From positions 124,001 to 188,000 of the forward strand of contig CAZQVE010000001.1 in NCBI GenBank assembly GCA_964596695.1: a stretch of DNA of 64,000 nt. Direction: 5' to 3'. This document shows positions 22,836-32,600 of this stretch, piece after piece (the stretch's first letter is position 1; each line of letters opens with the position of its first letter). Source of the DNA: UBA2112 sp964596695 (GTDB lineage Bacteria; Patescibacteriota; Saccharimonadia; Saccharimonadales; Saccharimonadaceae). A program made the translations under genes and the position numbers. The notes under the pieces were generated by a model, which saw only the letters and a list, made by a program, of their open reading frames with translations, did not search any database and had not been told where the DNA came from.

Positions 22836-22877
22836 TATCTCAGTATATCAAGGTACGGGTAAAATTCATCGTAAAAC

Positions 22878-22902
22878 AAAGAGACGCAAGATGCGTCTCT
22901 TT
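22878..22902 (-). terminator. Terminator of the 61-residue protein gene
   Basis: AAAGAGACGCA/TGCGTCTCTTT, 11-base-pair arms and loop AGA, just after the stop at 22915; T-run on both strands. Confidence 0.8.
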
Positions 22903-22914
22903 GACCTTAGCACC

Positions 22915-23100
22915 TTATCGTGCTAAGCGGCTACCGCGCCACCGCGTTTGTTCGTATGCAATCCCAACACCTTTATGACTGTCATCAGCTTGAGCTGTCA
23001 GATGGTCGGCAATGGTCTCACTGAACGTTTTCCATGGCGATTTACGCGCCATAAAGCGGTGGATTCTTTCATCGACGGTGTGCTGGTCTATGTTGTGCAT
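22915..23100 (-). CDS. Small hydrophilic protein, unknown
   Basis: A 61-residue basic protein, MHNIDQHTVDERIHRFMARK at the start and RWRGSRLAR at the end. There is no membrane span or known motif. The ATG at 23100 is chosen because AGAGGAGAAGG ends 4 bases before it. It lies divergent from the Crp/Fnr-like regulator gene and has its own terminator, so it may be a regulated small protein. Confidence 0.55.
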   Translation of the reverse strand: MHNIDQHTVDERIHRFMARKSPWKTFSETIADHLTAQADDSHKGVGIAYEQTRWRGSRLAR

Positions 23101-23243
23101 ATACCTTCTCCTCTTTGATTGATACTCCACTGGCTCTGCCAGTTAGACCTATAATACAAAGAACAGGGGTGCCTATCTGTAATTTATCTCACTATTCTTC
23201 TGTTACATTACTCATACGTGCTCGAAAGTGCTACTATAAAGAG

Positions 23244-23918
23244 GTGGAGAACGTAGCAGACCTCCTTCCGACACAGTCGACTCGCCGCTCTGTCAAAAAG
23301 CGGTCAATTTTGATTTACCAAGGCGAGGTACCGCGCCAGGCCTATATCGTACTATCCGGCGTACTAAAGACTTATCGCTTGGGTAATTTTGGTGAAGAGC
23401 AGATTGTCGGCTTCCGTACCAAAGGTGACGTATTCCCAGAAACCTGGCTATTCGGCAAAACGTCCAGTACCCTGTACTATTACGAGGCGCTGGAAGATTC
23501 CGAAGTCCTGACCGTCGAAAAGCCAGTGCTACTTGATCTTATTGATTCGAAGCCTGAGCTCAAAGAATACATGTTCGACTATATGGTTAGCGGCTACACG
23601 AGCCTGCTTATGCAGGTAACAGCACTGGAGCAATCACGCGCCGCCGAAAAGCTGCTGCTGATGATGTATTACCTGATGTTCCGCTACGGCAAGCAGACCG
23701 CGCCTGGCGTCTACCGCGTTAACCTGCGCCTCACGCACACGACTCTCGGCAGTCTTATGGGTCTGACGCGCGAGACGACGACCATGGAGCTCGGCCGCCT
23801 CAAACGCAAGAAAATCATCGACTACGACAGCAAAGGTTACGACATTTATCGCAGCGCACTGGAACATCGCCTCGGCGACGAGAGTTTCCGCGGTATTCGC
23901 CTGCAACAGACGGAATAA
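23244..23918 (+). CDS. Crp/Fnr-family transcription regulator
   Basis: A 224-residue protein. Residues 10-125 form a cyclic-nucleotide-binding-type beta barrel (RSILIYQGEVPRQAYIVLSGVLKTYRL, then EEQIVGFRTKGDVFPETWLFG). The C-terminal winged helix reads LTHTTLGSLMGLTRETTTMELGRLKRKKII (about 170-199). The phosphate-binding cassette of CRP is not obvious and there are no Fnr-type cysteines, so the ligand is unknown. Start GTG 23244 is preferred to a longer frame from 23115 because TACTAT lies 6 bases upstream (leaderless), and the longer N-terminus does not look coding. Confidence 0.8.
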   Translation: MENVADLLPTQSTRRSVKKRSILIYQGEVPRQAYIVLSGVLKTYRLGNFGEEQIVGFRTKGDVFPETWLFGKTSSTLYYYEALEDSEVLTVEKPVLLDLIDSKPELKEYMFDYMVSGYTSLLMQVTALEQSRAAEKLLLMMYYLMFRYGKQTAPGVYRVNLRLTHTTLGSLMGLTRETTTMELGRLKRKKIIDYDSKGYDIYRSALEHRLGDESFRGIRLQQTE

Positions 23919-23922
23919 TCAA

Positions 23923-24306
23923 CTAGCCGATCGTGTCTCTGACGATCTGCAGCAGTTCTTTTGGTGACGCCCAGGCTTTCAGTACGTAGCGGTCGGCACC
24001 CAGGCGGTACGCGTCATCAATTTCGTCCTGTAGGTCATAGTTGCTAAATACGACAACTTTGACGCCAGGATGCTTTTCCTTTAGGTTGTATTCTTTCAAA
24101 AACTCGACGCCGTCCATGACCGGCATACGAAGATCTAGCAAAATAAGTTCGGGTGAATGTTCGGCGGCGTGTTTCAGCGCGTCCTTGCCATTATGCGCAA
24201 CGATCGCATCATAGCCGCTTTGGACTAATAGTGTTTGGTATATTTCTGCCAGTTCAGGTTCGTCTTCGACGATAAGAACTGATTTTTTGTGCTTCATATC
24301 GGCCAT
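23923..24306 (-). CDS. Receiver-only response regulator
   Basis: A 127-residue CheY-like receiver with no output domain. Acidic pocket VEDE (13-16), phosphoacceptor Asp58 in LLDLRMPVMDG, and the conserved lysine in YVLKAWASP near 107. ATG 24306 is chosen: GGAGAG precedes it and earlier residues do not belong to the fold. It is the gene right after the CHASE histidine kinase and also near the second kinase, so it may take phosphate from either. Output would be through protein contact. Confidence 0.85.
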   Translation of the reverse strand: MADMKHKKSVLIVEDEPELAEIYQTLLVQSGYDAIVAHNGKDALKHAAEHSPELILLDLRMPVMDGVEFLKEYNLKEKHPGVKVVVFSNYDLQDEIDDAYRLGADRYVLKAWASPKELLQIVRDTIG

Positions 24307-24365
24307 ACTTGTCTCTCCACTATAACCAGTATACTGCAACACCTACGTTGCTGCAAAAGGCTCTC

Positions 24366-26063
24366 TTATATTTTACGCGGCAACCGGACGGTAAATGTCG
24401 AACCTTTCCCTTCCTTTGACGTCACGCTGATCGTGCCGCCGTGCAGCATGACCAAGTGATGCGCCAAATACAATCCGATACCGGTTCCGGTTACAAAATC
24501 ACTCCGCTCGTTCGCAATACGGCTAAATTGTCTGAACAATTTGTTGATGTCTTTGCTGGCAATACCGACGCCAGTATCCTTGACGATAAAGGTCCAGTGC
24601 ATGCCGCGCCGCACTAATTGTATGACGACTTTTCCGCCCGGCTGCGTGTATTTGATAGCATTGCTCACGAGGTTTTCAACAACCATGCGCAGCATGTGAC
24701 TGTCGGCAATAATCATTCCATGCGACGGCATTTGCAGCTCGAGAGCAATCTCGCCTTTTTCGGCATCGTCGCGTTGCTCGTCAACGACCTCACGGATCAT
24801 ATCGACGATATCAAACTTGTGCTCGGCCAGCACGATCCGACCCGCTTCCAGCTTGGCAAGGTGCAGAATGTCGTTGATCACGTGCAGCTGGCGGTTGTTG
24901 CTGCTGTAGGCACGCTCCAGGTATGTCCGCTGTTGCGGCGACAGCTTACCGGCAAAGCCTTGCAACACCATACCCAAATACTGCTTGACGCCGGTCGCTG
25001 GTGTACGTAACTGGTGCGATGCCAGTGATAGCAGCTCGTCTTTGGCAAAATTCACGTCTTGTTCTTTCTGATAGATGAGTCGGCGATACCGGCTTCGGAG
25101 CAAGTATCCCGCAATAATACCGATTAATATTCCCATGCCAATACCGCCGAAGAGTAAGAATTGCGGCAGATAGTTGATAGAAAACGGCATGATACTGGTG
25201 GTATCCATCGTGTAGACAAACGTAAATGTCTTGCCGTATTCTTCGAGTTTCTGCGTCGCGGTCGTCTGATCAATGCTCGTCGTCTGATCGACCTGATATT
25301 GTAAGTTCTCCGGCTTGGCGTCACCAAGATATACTTCTACCTTCTTATGCGACAGATTGACACCCTCGAACATGTGACGAAAGAACACGTCGCCGCGGAA
25401 CATAGCAATTACGTAACCGCGAAGCGTTTGAGTGCGCGTCTCAGGAGTGCTATGCGGGTATGCATCGTTATAAAACGGCATAAACAGCAAGAATCCATTC
25501 GTATGCGACGAGATGTCTTCTTTCGTAGAAAAGATGTTCGGTATCGTGTCCGTAATAACCGCGTTGCCAGTTTTGGCAGCTTCGACCATTGCCGGCTTAA
25601 TGACGGGCGATAGACCGGCATTCACGCCAATAGCTTTTTCGGTCGTGGGCGTTTTAGGACTGACATACGTGATGGCTGTCGTTTCCGGCGATGACCCATA
25701 GGCGACTCCAACTGCCTCCAGACCACTAAAATTCTCTTGCAAATCATAGACGCTGATAAACTTGTTCCACTCTTCTTCGTTCAGATCGCCTGACTGCAGC
25801 AGCCCGGCATTCGCCCACAGGATATGAGCGTGCAAATCGAAGTCCATATTCGCGCGTAGTTCGTTTTGGTGGAATTCTTGTTTGATAGTATTAATACGTC
25901 CCGCCCGTAAGTTATCCGAGGTGAAGACATACCCTATGAGGCTTGCGATCATCAAAAAAGTCAGGATAATGAGCGGAAGCGCAGCATACGACAAAGTTGG
26001 CCAGCGCATTAAAACACGCGACCTCATGTCAATCAGGGCTTCTTTAGATTCCTTTCTGATCAC
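24366..26063 (-). CDS. Membrane sensor histidine kinase with CHASE-type domain
   Basis: A 565-residue kinase. Transmembrane helix at about 26-48, an exported sensor of about 245 residues with CHASE-like features (LEAVGVAYGSSPE, GLSPVIKPAMVEAAKTGNAVITD, GFLLFMPFY), and a second helix at about 303-326. Then HisKA with SHQLRTPATG (His near 352) and HATPase with NLVSNAIKYTQPGG (N box), DTGVGI and GTGIGLYLAHHL. Extracellular small-molecule sensing is likely. The start is GTG. It is followed by the receiver gene, probably as a two-gene unit. Confidence 0.88.
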   Translation of the reverse strand: MIRKESKEALIDMRSRVLMRWPTLSYAALPLIILTFLMIASLIGYVFTSDNLRAGRINTIKQEFHQNELRANMDFDLHAHILWANAGLLQSGDLNEEEWNKFISVYDLQENFSGLEAVGVAYGSSPETTAITYVSPKTPTTEKAIGVNAGLSPVIKPAMVEAAKTGNAVITDTIPNIFSTKEDISSHTNGFLLFMPFYNDAYPHSTPETRTQTLRGYVIAMFRGDVFFRHMFEGVNLSHKKVEVYLGDAKPENLQYQVDQTTSIDQTTATQKLEEYGKTFTFVYTMDTTSIMPFSINYLPQFLLFGGIGMGILIGIIAGYLLRSRYRRLIYQKEQDVNFAKDELLSLASHQLRTPATGVKQYLGMVLQGFAGKLSPQQRTYLERAYSSNNRQLHVINDILHLAKLEAGRIVLAEHKFDIVDMIREVVDEQRDDAEKGEIALELQMPSHGMIIADSHMLRMVVENLVSNAIKYTQPGGKVVIQLVRRGMHWTFIVKDTGVGIASKDINKLFRQFSRIANERSDFVTGTGIGLYLAHHLVMLHGGTISVTSKEGKGSTFTVRLPRKI

Positions 26064-26140
26064 TTTTCGTAGTCTATTATAAAACTATTTTGCAATATTA
26101 TCAAACGTAAGCGCTGTGTGTTATTTGGATAACCGCCCTC

Positions 26141-27889
26141 TTACCGCAAAATCGTCACCGTGAACGTTGAGCCATGACCCGGTTCTGATGCAACAGTAAC
26201 CGTACCGCCGTGCATCTGAACGATATGCCGCACCCAATACAAACCGAGACCAGTACCGGTAATCGTTCCGGACAGCTCGTTGCTAATACGCGTGAACTTT
26301 TCAAAGATCTTGTCTTGGTCATCCGCACTGATACCAACGCCCTGGTCGGTAAATGAAATCTCAACCGCTCTCTCGTCTTGCTGGAGCGCAACGGTAATCG
26401 TACTGCCATCATGGCTATATTTACTGGCGTTTTCAAGCAGATTCGAAAATACAAGATCCATCTCGACAGGATCGACGTGTGCCATGGCCTCGGCATCGGT
26501 ACCACGAACCTCAACGGTCTGATTGCGTTGATCAAACAGCGGCTGCAGGGCGGTAACCGTGCCAAGTAACAGCGACGTGACATCTCGGAAGCTCTGGTTC
26601 AATGTATATGATGTTGTGTCGAGTTGAGCGGTCTTTAGCAGATCGTTAATCAACCGTAATTGGCGTTCGTTGCTGGCATAGGCAGTTTCCAGATATTTCT
26701 GCTGAGCATCCGTCAGCTCACCCCCCATGCCTGCGAGGAGCAGCCCGATGTACTGCTTGACTGCAGTTGCTGGCGTCCGCAACTGGTGTGAGGCGATGCC
26801 GATAAATTCATCCTTAGCCTCGCCGATTTTTACGAGCTCATCGTACTCCATCGACAGCTGCTTCGCCGCGGCGCGCTCCTGCTCCATCTGCCGCCGTTCG
26901 GTGACATCGCCACCCAGCAGCGCGACGATATGGCTACCCTTGCCGCCAACCCGCGTGGCATACACTTCGTACCATCGATCTCGTGATCTGGAGTAGTCAA
27001 TCGATCGGTTCGCCTTGCCTGTTCGGGCGACCTTGGCATACGTATCAATCCAATGCTGCGGCATAGTCGGTACGAGTTGGCGTACTGTTTTACCGACCGG
27101 GTCCTTCATTTTGGTAATGTCTTCGAACACGGCGTTTATCTCAAGGAATCGATAGTCATACGCATTACCCTGCTCGTCATACAGCAACTCGATAATGCAG
27201 AATCCGTCACTCATCGAGGCGAACAGTGTTCGGTAACGAAGCTCTCGCTCTTTGATCGCCTGGTGGTTCGGCAAATAGTATTGTTGATACGCTAGTGTTA
27301 TCTTGGCGTAAAGAATATCACTATACGTCACGACCGCCCTGTTAAGCGCATGAACCTCCATCGTCGTCAACTGCTGCAAAAGCTTCGGTTTCTCTATCGC
27401 TTTCCAGAGAGCCTGCCGTAAAAACCTCAAAGCGTCAATCATTTCTTCCAGCGTAAAGCCCCCTTTGATTGCCGACTCGGCAAGAATCGAGCTCATATGG
27501 GTAATCACCTTTTGACCGGCTGACACGTTATCGAGATACTTCGCGACCGTCTTGATAAGCGATAGATAATGGCGGCGGTTTTTTTGATGCCGCATTCTGG
27601 CGGCTTCATCGCCGCCCAGATACGCCAGGTATTTTTCGACAGCTGATTTTTCGATCTCGTCCGCGTGAGTCGTCAGGAAGCGTTTGATAGTACCGTAGGC
27701 GTCTTCTTTGTCGCGCACCATGCGATCCAACTGTTCCGTTGAAAACCGCCAGTCACCACGCGAACCGATCTTTTTTCCTTTGAGTTTGCCGGACTGCGCC
27801 CAGCGTCGAATCGTCTTGAGGCTCACTCCAAGATAGCGAGCTGCTGCCTGGCCGTCGAGAAGCGTGTTGTCGGATGTTGTGTTCGTCAC
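26141..27889 (-). CDS. Cytoplasmic histidine kinase with N-terminal MerR/excisionase-type HTH and PAS
   Basis: A 582-residue protein with an unusual order of domains. Residues 8-60 are a MerR/excisionase-like DNA-binding fold (LDGQAAARYLGVSLKTIRRWAQSGKLKGKK, then GDWRFSTEQL). Residues 62-210 are helical and unassigned. A PAS domain lies at about 218-335 (LRYRTLFASMSDGFCIIELLYDEQGN). HisKA has SHQLRTPATAVKQ (near 363). HATPase has NLLENASKYSHDG, DQGVGI and GTGLGLYWVRHI. No membrane span is seen. The HTH suggests DNA contact by the kinase itself, or DNA/ligand sensing. The start is GTG. Confidence 0.85.
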   Translation of the reverse strand: MTNTTSDNTLLDGQAAARYLGVSLKTIRRWAQSGKLKGKKIGSRGDWRFSTEQLDRMVRDKEDAYGTIKRFLTTHADEIEKSAVEKYLAYLGGDEAARMRHQKNRRHYLSLIKTVAKYLDNVSAGQKVITHMSSILAESAIKGGFTLEEMIDALRFLRQALWKAIEKPKLLQQLTTMEVHALNRAVVTYSDILYAKITLAYQQYYLPNHQAIKERELRYRTLFASMSDGFCIIELLYDEQGNAYDYRFLEINAVFEDITKMKDPVGKTVRQLVPTMPQHWIDTYAKVARTGKANRSIDYSRSRDRWYEVYATRVGGKGSHIVALLGGDVTERRQMEQERAAAKQLSMEYDELVKIGEAKDEFIGIASHQLRTPATAVKQYIGLLLAGMGGELTDAQQKYLETAYASNERQLRLINDLLKTAQLDTTSYTLNQSFRDVTSLLLGTVTALQPLFDQRNQTVEVRGTDAEAMAHVDPVEMDLVFSNLLENASKYSHDGSTITVALQQDERAVEISFTDQGVGISADDQDKIFEKFTRISNELSGTITGTGLGLYWVRHIVQMHGGTVTVASEPGHGSTFTVTILR

Positions 27890-27983
27890 TGTCCTAAACT
27901 ACCCCAAAATTACATTATACATTCCAGCATACAGGACTATGCTAACAGATACAAACATAGGCACGATGATAAAATACGGCAAT

Positions 27984-28898
27984 TTATTTTTTGCGCAAGA
28001 AATAGATGGCAAGGGATGCCGAGATCGCAAGGCTAATAAGGACGATAATCCAGAACACATACGGCGAATGTTCCCCTGGAATATCAACGTTCATGCCATA
28101 GATACCAGCGACCATGGTCGGTACGGCCAACGCCAACGTGATAACCGTCAGCAGCCGAATGGTTTCGTTCAACCGGGTGTCCATGACGGCACGATACGAG
28201 TCGCGAACATTGGTAATCGTACGCAATAGGCTCTTACAACGAGCAATAAGCTGCTCAAAATCAATCGACAGGTCTTCTACCAGATCGCGATCATCCTCGT
28301 ACAGCTGCAGTAGCCTGCCACCGAGAATCTTTTTGAGCGCCGTGTTCGTCGGTTGGAGGGCGTCGAGATAGTCGTTCAGCTTTCGTTCGTATTCAGTCAG
28401 CGTCGTGATGTCTTTGCTGGTCAACGACCGAACGTCACTGGTCGTGGCACGCATTTGACGGTTGATCGACGCGACGCGCGTTTCGTACTGCCGCGTCACC
28501 GCCTCGAGCATGAGCATGAAAAGTTTGGTTTTTTGGGTCGTCGGCGCCGCGACCTTGTCAATGAATGGCTGCCATAACCTGCCCAAACTATCGCGACTGA
28601 CCGTCACGATATGTTGGCTACCGAGTGCGAACAACACCGGTGTCGTAAAGTCATTGAAATCATCGTCGGTGTCAGGCAAGCGCGTGATGAAATACGTCCA
28701 ACCATCCTCGAGCTCGACACGGGGTACCTCATGCGGATCCAGCGCGTCGGTCAATAGGTCAAAATCAATACCGAGATCGACCAATTGCTGCTGCTCCTCC
28801 TCGGTCGGACGCTCCGAACGGATCCAGCTGCCCGGCTGAAGCGTCTCCCGGACCTTGATAGCCGGCCGATAATGTGTCGAACGCAGATACGAGATCAT
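27984..28898 (-). CDS. CorA-family Mg2+ channel
   Basis: A 304-residue protein with a large cytoplasmic N-domain (1-235) rich in charged helices and two C-terminal membrane helices. The selectivity motif GMN is present in AGIYGMNVD (near 262-266), at the end of the first helix, followed by the short periplasmic loop. Such pentamers admit Mg2+ and sometimes Co2+ or Ni2+. The ribosome site is GGAAAGG. It lies divergently from no other gene and next to the two-component block. Confidence 0.9.
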   Translation of the reverse strand: MISYLRSTHYRPAIKVRETLQPGSWIRSERPTEEEQQQLVDLGIDFDLLTDALDPHEVPRVELEDGWTYFITRLPDTDDDFNDFTTPVLFALGSQHIVTVSRDSLGRLWQPFIDKVAAPTTQKTKLFMLMLEAVTRQYETRVASINRQMRATTSDVRSLTSKDITTLTEYERKLNDYLDALQPTNTALKKILGGRLLQLYEDDRDLVEDLSIDFEQLIARCKSLLRTITNVRDSYRAVMDTRLNETIRLLTVITLALAVPTMVAGIYGMNVDIPGEHSPYVFWIIVLISLAISASLAIYFLRKK

Positions 28899-29054
28899 CG
28901 TCGCCCTTTCCTGTGATTCTTTTTCTCATTGTAACAGATTGAATAAGAGTGAGATTAATTACAGTCTGATTTCACCATGTTGGCTATCATAAATATGTCG
29001 ACCCGTAACTTTACAGTCGTTCTCGCTCATAGGACTTTAAAAATCCTATTGAAG

Positions 29055-29082
29055 ATACAGGCTGCCTGTCAACAGCCTGTAT
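29055..29082 (+). terminator. Hairpin terminator, possibly bidirectional
   Basis: ATACAGGCTG/CAGCCTGTAT with an 8-base loop, followed on the plus strand by TTTTATTG. The T-run favours rightward transcription, yet no plus-strand gene is seen between 28899 and 29054. On the minus strand it lies just after the PAP2 stop. Confidence 0.65.
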
Positions 29083-29097
29083 TTTTATTGCTTGATT

Positions 29098-29625
29098 TCA
29101 GCCTTTGGGCTGGCGCGCGGTAACAAACCGCTTAACACCGTAGACTACTGCCCCGCCAAGCACGGCAGTAACCAAGCCGCCGATAATGTCGAGCGGGTAG
29201 TGAACGCCGACATACACTCTAGAAAGTCCGATCAGAACTGCTACGGCCAACACCAGCAATCCAAGTTTCTTGAACCGTGCCAGCAGCAGCGCGAATGCGA
29301 TTCCGGCCGTCACTGTCGTGTGATCGCTCGGAAACGTTTTGTCGGCGGCATGCGCTATCAATTGCGTCACGTTGTGGTCAACAAACGGCCGGTTGTCGAG
29401 ACTCGTCAGGCTAAAGAGTTGCAGGATAATAAATGTCGCCACGAGCACGCCGAAAAAGTACAGAGTATCTATCCACTCTCCCCTGTACGCCCGATATGCC
29501 ACACAAACGATCGCCAACGCGAACACCCCGAATACCAAAGAGCTGGCACAAAATATCATTACCGTATCCAGGAGCTGGTTCTGCCCCGCCAGACCGTTGA
29601 TAAAAAAGAAGATTTGCTCGTTCAT
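29098..29625 (-). CDS. PAP2-family phosphatase
   Basis: A 175-residue membrane protein with about six helices. Phosphatase signatures are FPSDHTTVTAG (signature 2) and SRVYVGVHYPLDIIGG (signature 3, His and Asp of the catalytic pair). Signature 1 (K, six residues, RP) is incomplete: LTSLDNRPF keeps the RP but has Ser in place of Lys. Likely substrates are undecaprenyl pyrophosphate or another lipid phosphate. ATG 29625 is chosen because the upstream extension overlaps the giant surface gene and lacks character. TAGAAT lies 10 bases before it. Confidence 0.8.
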   Translation of the reverse strand: MNEQIFFFINGLAGQNQLLDTVMIFCASSLVFGVFALAIVCVAYRAYRGEWIDTLYFFGVLVATFIILQLFSLTSLDNRPFVDHNVTQLIAHAADKTFPSDHTTVTAGIAFALLLARFKKLGLLVLAVAVLIGLSRVYVGVHYPLDIIGGLVTAVLGGAVVYGVKRFVTARQPKG

Positions 29626-29648
29626 TAACTCTTTTATTCTACAGTATC

Positions 29649-32600
29649 CTATTCGCGCTTGCGACGGCGCGCGACAACAAGCAACCCAAGAACCGCGAGG
29701 ATAGCGATAGCGAACAGCCAACGCCAGATACCCATAGATGTCGTGGCATCAGATCCGTTCGCGCCTGTCTTGTCTTGGTCGTCGCGGCCCGTGGTGGTTG
29801 GCGTAGAGCTATTATGTGTCTCGGCATCAGTATCACCACCCGTTGTTGGGTCATCCGCCTGGACGATAGATACCCCGCCAAGCTCTCCACCGGTTCGTGA
29901 ACGACTATCGTTTGACCCGTCGGATATTGGTTTGATATTGCCGTACAAAGAAAACGTCGAGAAGTGCGTCGTGGTGCATGTCACCGTATTAGCCTCGGCG
30001 GCGACCGTACAGTTATCCAGTCTGACCCATCCGGTTCCCTCGTCCCAACGATAGATAGCAAGTGTCGACTCAATCAGTTTGACGATCTCTGGGTCGTTAT
30101 AACTGAGCGTTATCATAATCGGCTGGGCGAAGTTCGTAATAGCTGTCTTTTCGTCTTTCAGGATTTTGATGTCGAATACACCTGCGACTAAATTGTGATC
30201 AGCTGGCGCGCCGATGGCGTTTGCGGCTGTCGTTGAGTTGATTTTTTTGATCTGCAGCGTGAAGTTAGAAGACACGGCGCCGCTCGGCACGATCACGGTA
30301 GTACCGCCCAACGTAAGCGTACCGCCAGTCGACGTGAGCGACGTTTCGTTATGACTGATGACATCAGCCAATCCGGCGCAGCCGTCGGTAATGAAGCTGC
30401 CGTCGTCGCTGGTTGCGCTGTTGCCGTTCGCATCCTTGGACGTGACGCTAAAGTGATAGATTGAGCATGGCACGAGATTCTCCAGCGTAACACTGTGCGT
30501 CTTTACGCGAGGACTCGTGTTGGTTTCTGGCGTCGTCTCGCCAAGGCTAGCAGTCAAACCATAGGACACCTGGCTGGACGCGACCTCGTCGGTTGTCCAC
30601 GTAATAACTTCTTTACCCAATGTCGTTCCATAAGTAGATTGAATAGCGCTGATGGCTGGCGGCAGATTATATGCCTCTTCCATGACGTCGCTGGCGTTGT
30701 TCAGCACATCATACGCGATAGCCTTGAGGGTTTGATCCTTGCTAATCGTAATCGGGTCAGTATAGCGACGAGAGCTACTATCCGGCGTACTGCCGTCGGT
30801 GGTGTAATATATCGTCACAGGATTGCCACCCAAATCGTTGGACGAGAGGCTGACCTCTTGCACTGAAGCATAATTGCCACCCGCCGGAGTCGCCGATGGC
30901 GTCTCTGGCCCCAGGGCATCAACCAACACATTCGTTAACGGCGTAATGTCGTGCAGCAGCAGCTCCGGCGTATTACCGAGAGGATCCTTGATCGTGCCGT
31001 CGTTTAGTATAATCGCGGAGTCAAGCTCAACGCCGTCGTTATCGAAATCACCACTCGCGACCGTATAGCGAAAAACTAGTTCGTCAGTACTCGAACCTGA
31101 AAGATAATTCGCGCGCACCAAGCCGCCAGTATCCAGAGTGACAGGCAGGTACGGAGTTCCGTCGGTCGTTGTCACGGTGACTGCTCCGTTGAAAAATACA
31201 TGGAAGTCCAGGTGCTCGCCTGTCGTATATATGCCCGCCTGTGGTCCGGTAACGGCGTTGAGATCAGGGCCAGTAGTGTCCATATTTACCTGGATCGGCG
31301 CAGCAGTGTCGTTACCAGCGAAATAATTGCCAGCAAGATCCGCCACCTGATTCGTGTTAATCTCGATATTCCACGTACCGTTGTCGGCATCGTTCCAACT
31401 GCCCCCTGGCGGCGTAATGGTGTACGTGGCCACATGGGTCGCGGCATTCCAGCTGGCACTTGTCACGCTTAGTGTGACTTCATCGTGACTAACAGCGACA
31501 TCATCCGTATCAATCGTGTCACCATCGATACCGCTACCATTATCCGTATACTCGACAGTAAACGAATAGCTTGTATCCCCAGCCTGATCCTGGCCGACAG
31601 CAGACGCGTTCGCGGTAGCGATCGGTAGCGTCGTGTCGATGATAACCGCATTACTTACATTCGAAACAGAGGTGTTACCGATGTTATCAGTCGCTATGAC
31701 ACGGAAATACCAGCTGCCATCACTCAGATCATCTGACAGCGTAAGCGATGTCGCGCCGGTTGTAGCAAAGCCGCTGATGCTGTCAAAATCAGCGTCCTCT
31801 GACCATTGCAATGTGTACGCCGGATCGTCGAGACCAGTGCCGCTGTCGGTCGCAGCAGTCCAACCGACGGTCGGCTTGTTGTTCTTCGTCGGCGAAGTAG
31901 CGCTCGGCGTACCCGGTTTGGTCGGGGAGGTAGTATCGGTAGTGGTAATACTGATGTCTTTAGACGACACGACCGGCAGGTTGCCCGGCGCGCCGTATTC
32001 GACAATATAGCCCAAAGAACTGCTGCAGGGCTGGTCGTTCCAAAGACCATCGACAGCATAAAACTCCGCACAATGTTCGTTACTGCCGCTGTTGTTCGGC
32101 TCACTCTTCTGCTCGTCGGTACCGCCGGTCAAAGGATTGTTCCAGTGGACAAACATATCGTCGACGTCGCTACCGGAGCCGCTGCCCTGCCAGAACTGCT
32201 GACCGTATTCCGGACCGGTTACCCAGCGCCACTCGCCCTCAACACCAGAGTCGCTGGCACCGATCCAGCTATCGCTTTTGAGTCGGTCTTGGATAAAATC
32301 ATTTTCAGTCTTTGACGTAATCGTTGCTAAATACCCCTGGGCACCGTATTTGGACGATGCAGCAGCGGCGTCCTTCGCCTCTCGCCACGTGCTTGGTCCG
32401 GCAACATATTCGTAGAGGTGGTTATTACTCGAAGGCACCTCGCCCGGCTGCACTAATGATGCCGACAATGTGTCGGTACCAGTAGCGTCGGAGATTCGAG
32501 TGTATTGAAGCGTAGCCAGCGCCGCGTTGACGTTATCCATCGTGCCACTGATATGCAGGTCGGCCGTATCGCTCGGCTGACCTCCGGTCAGTTCAGTTCC

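Noticed and set aside
23115..23243. Longer N-terminus for the Crp/Fnr-like regulator
   Set aside because: Residues 1-43 of the longer frame do not belong to the fold and include the -10 hexamer of the inner GTG start.
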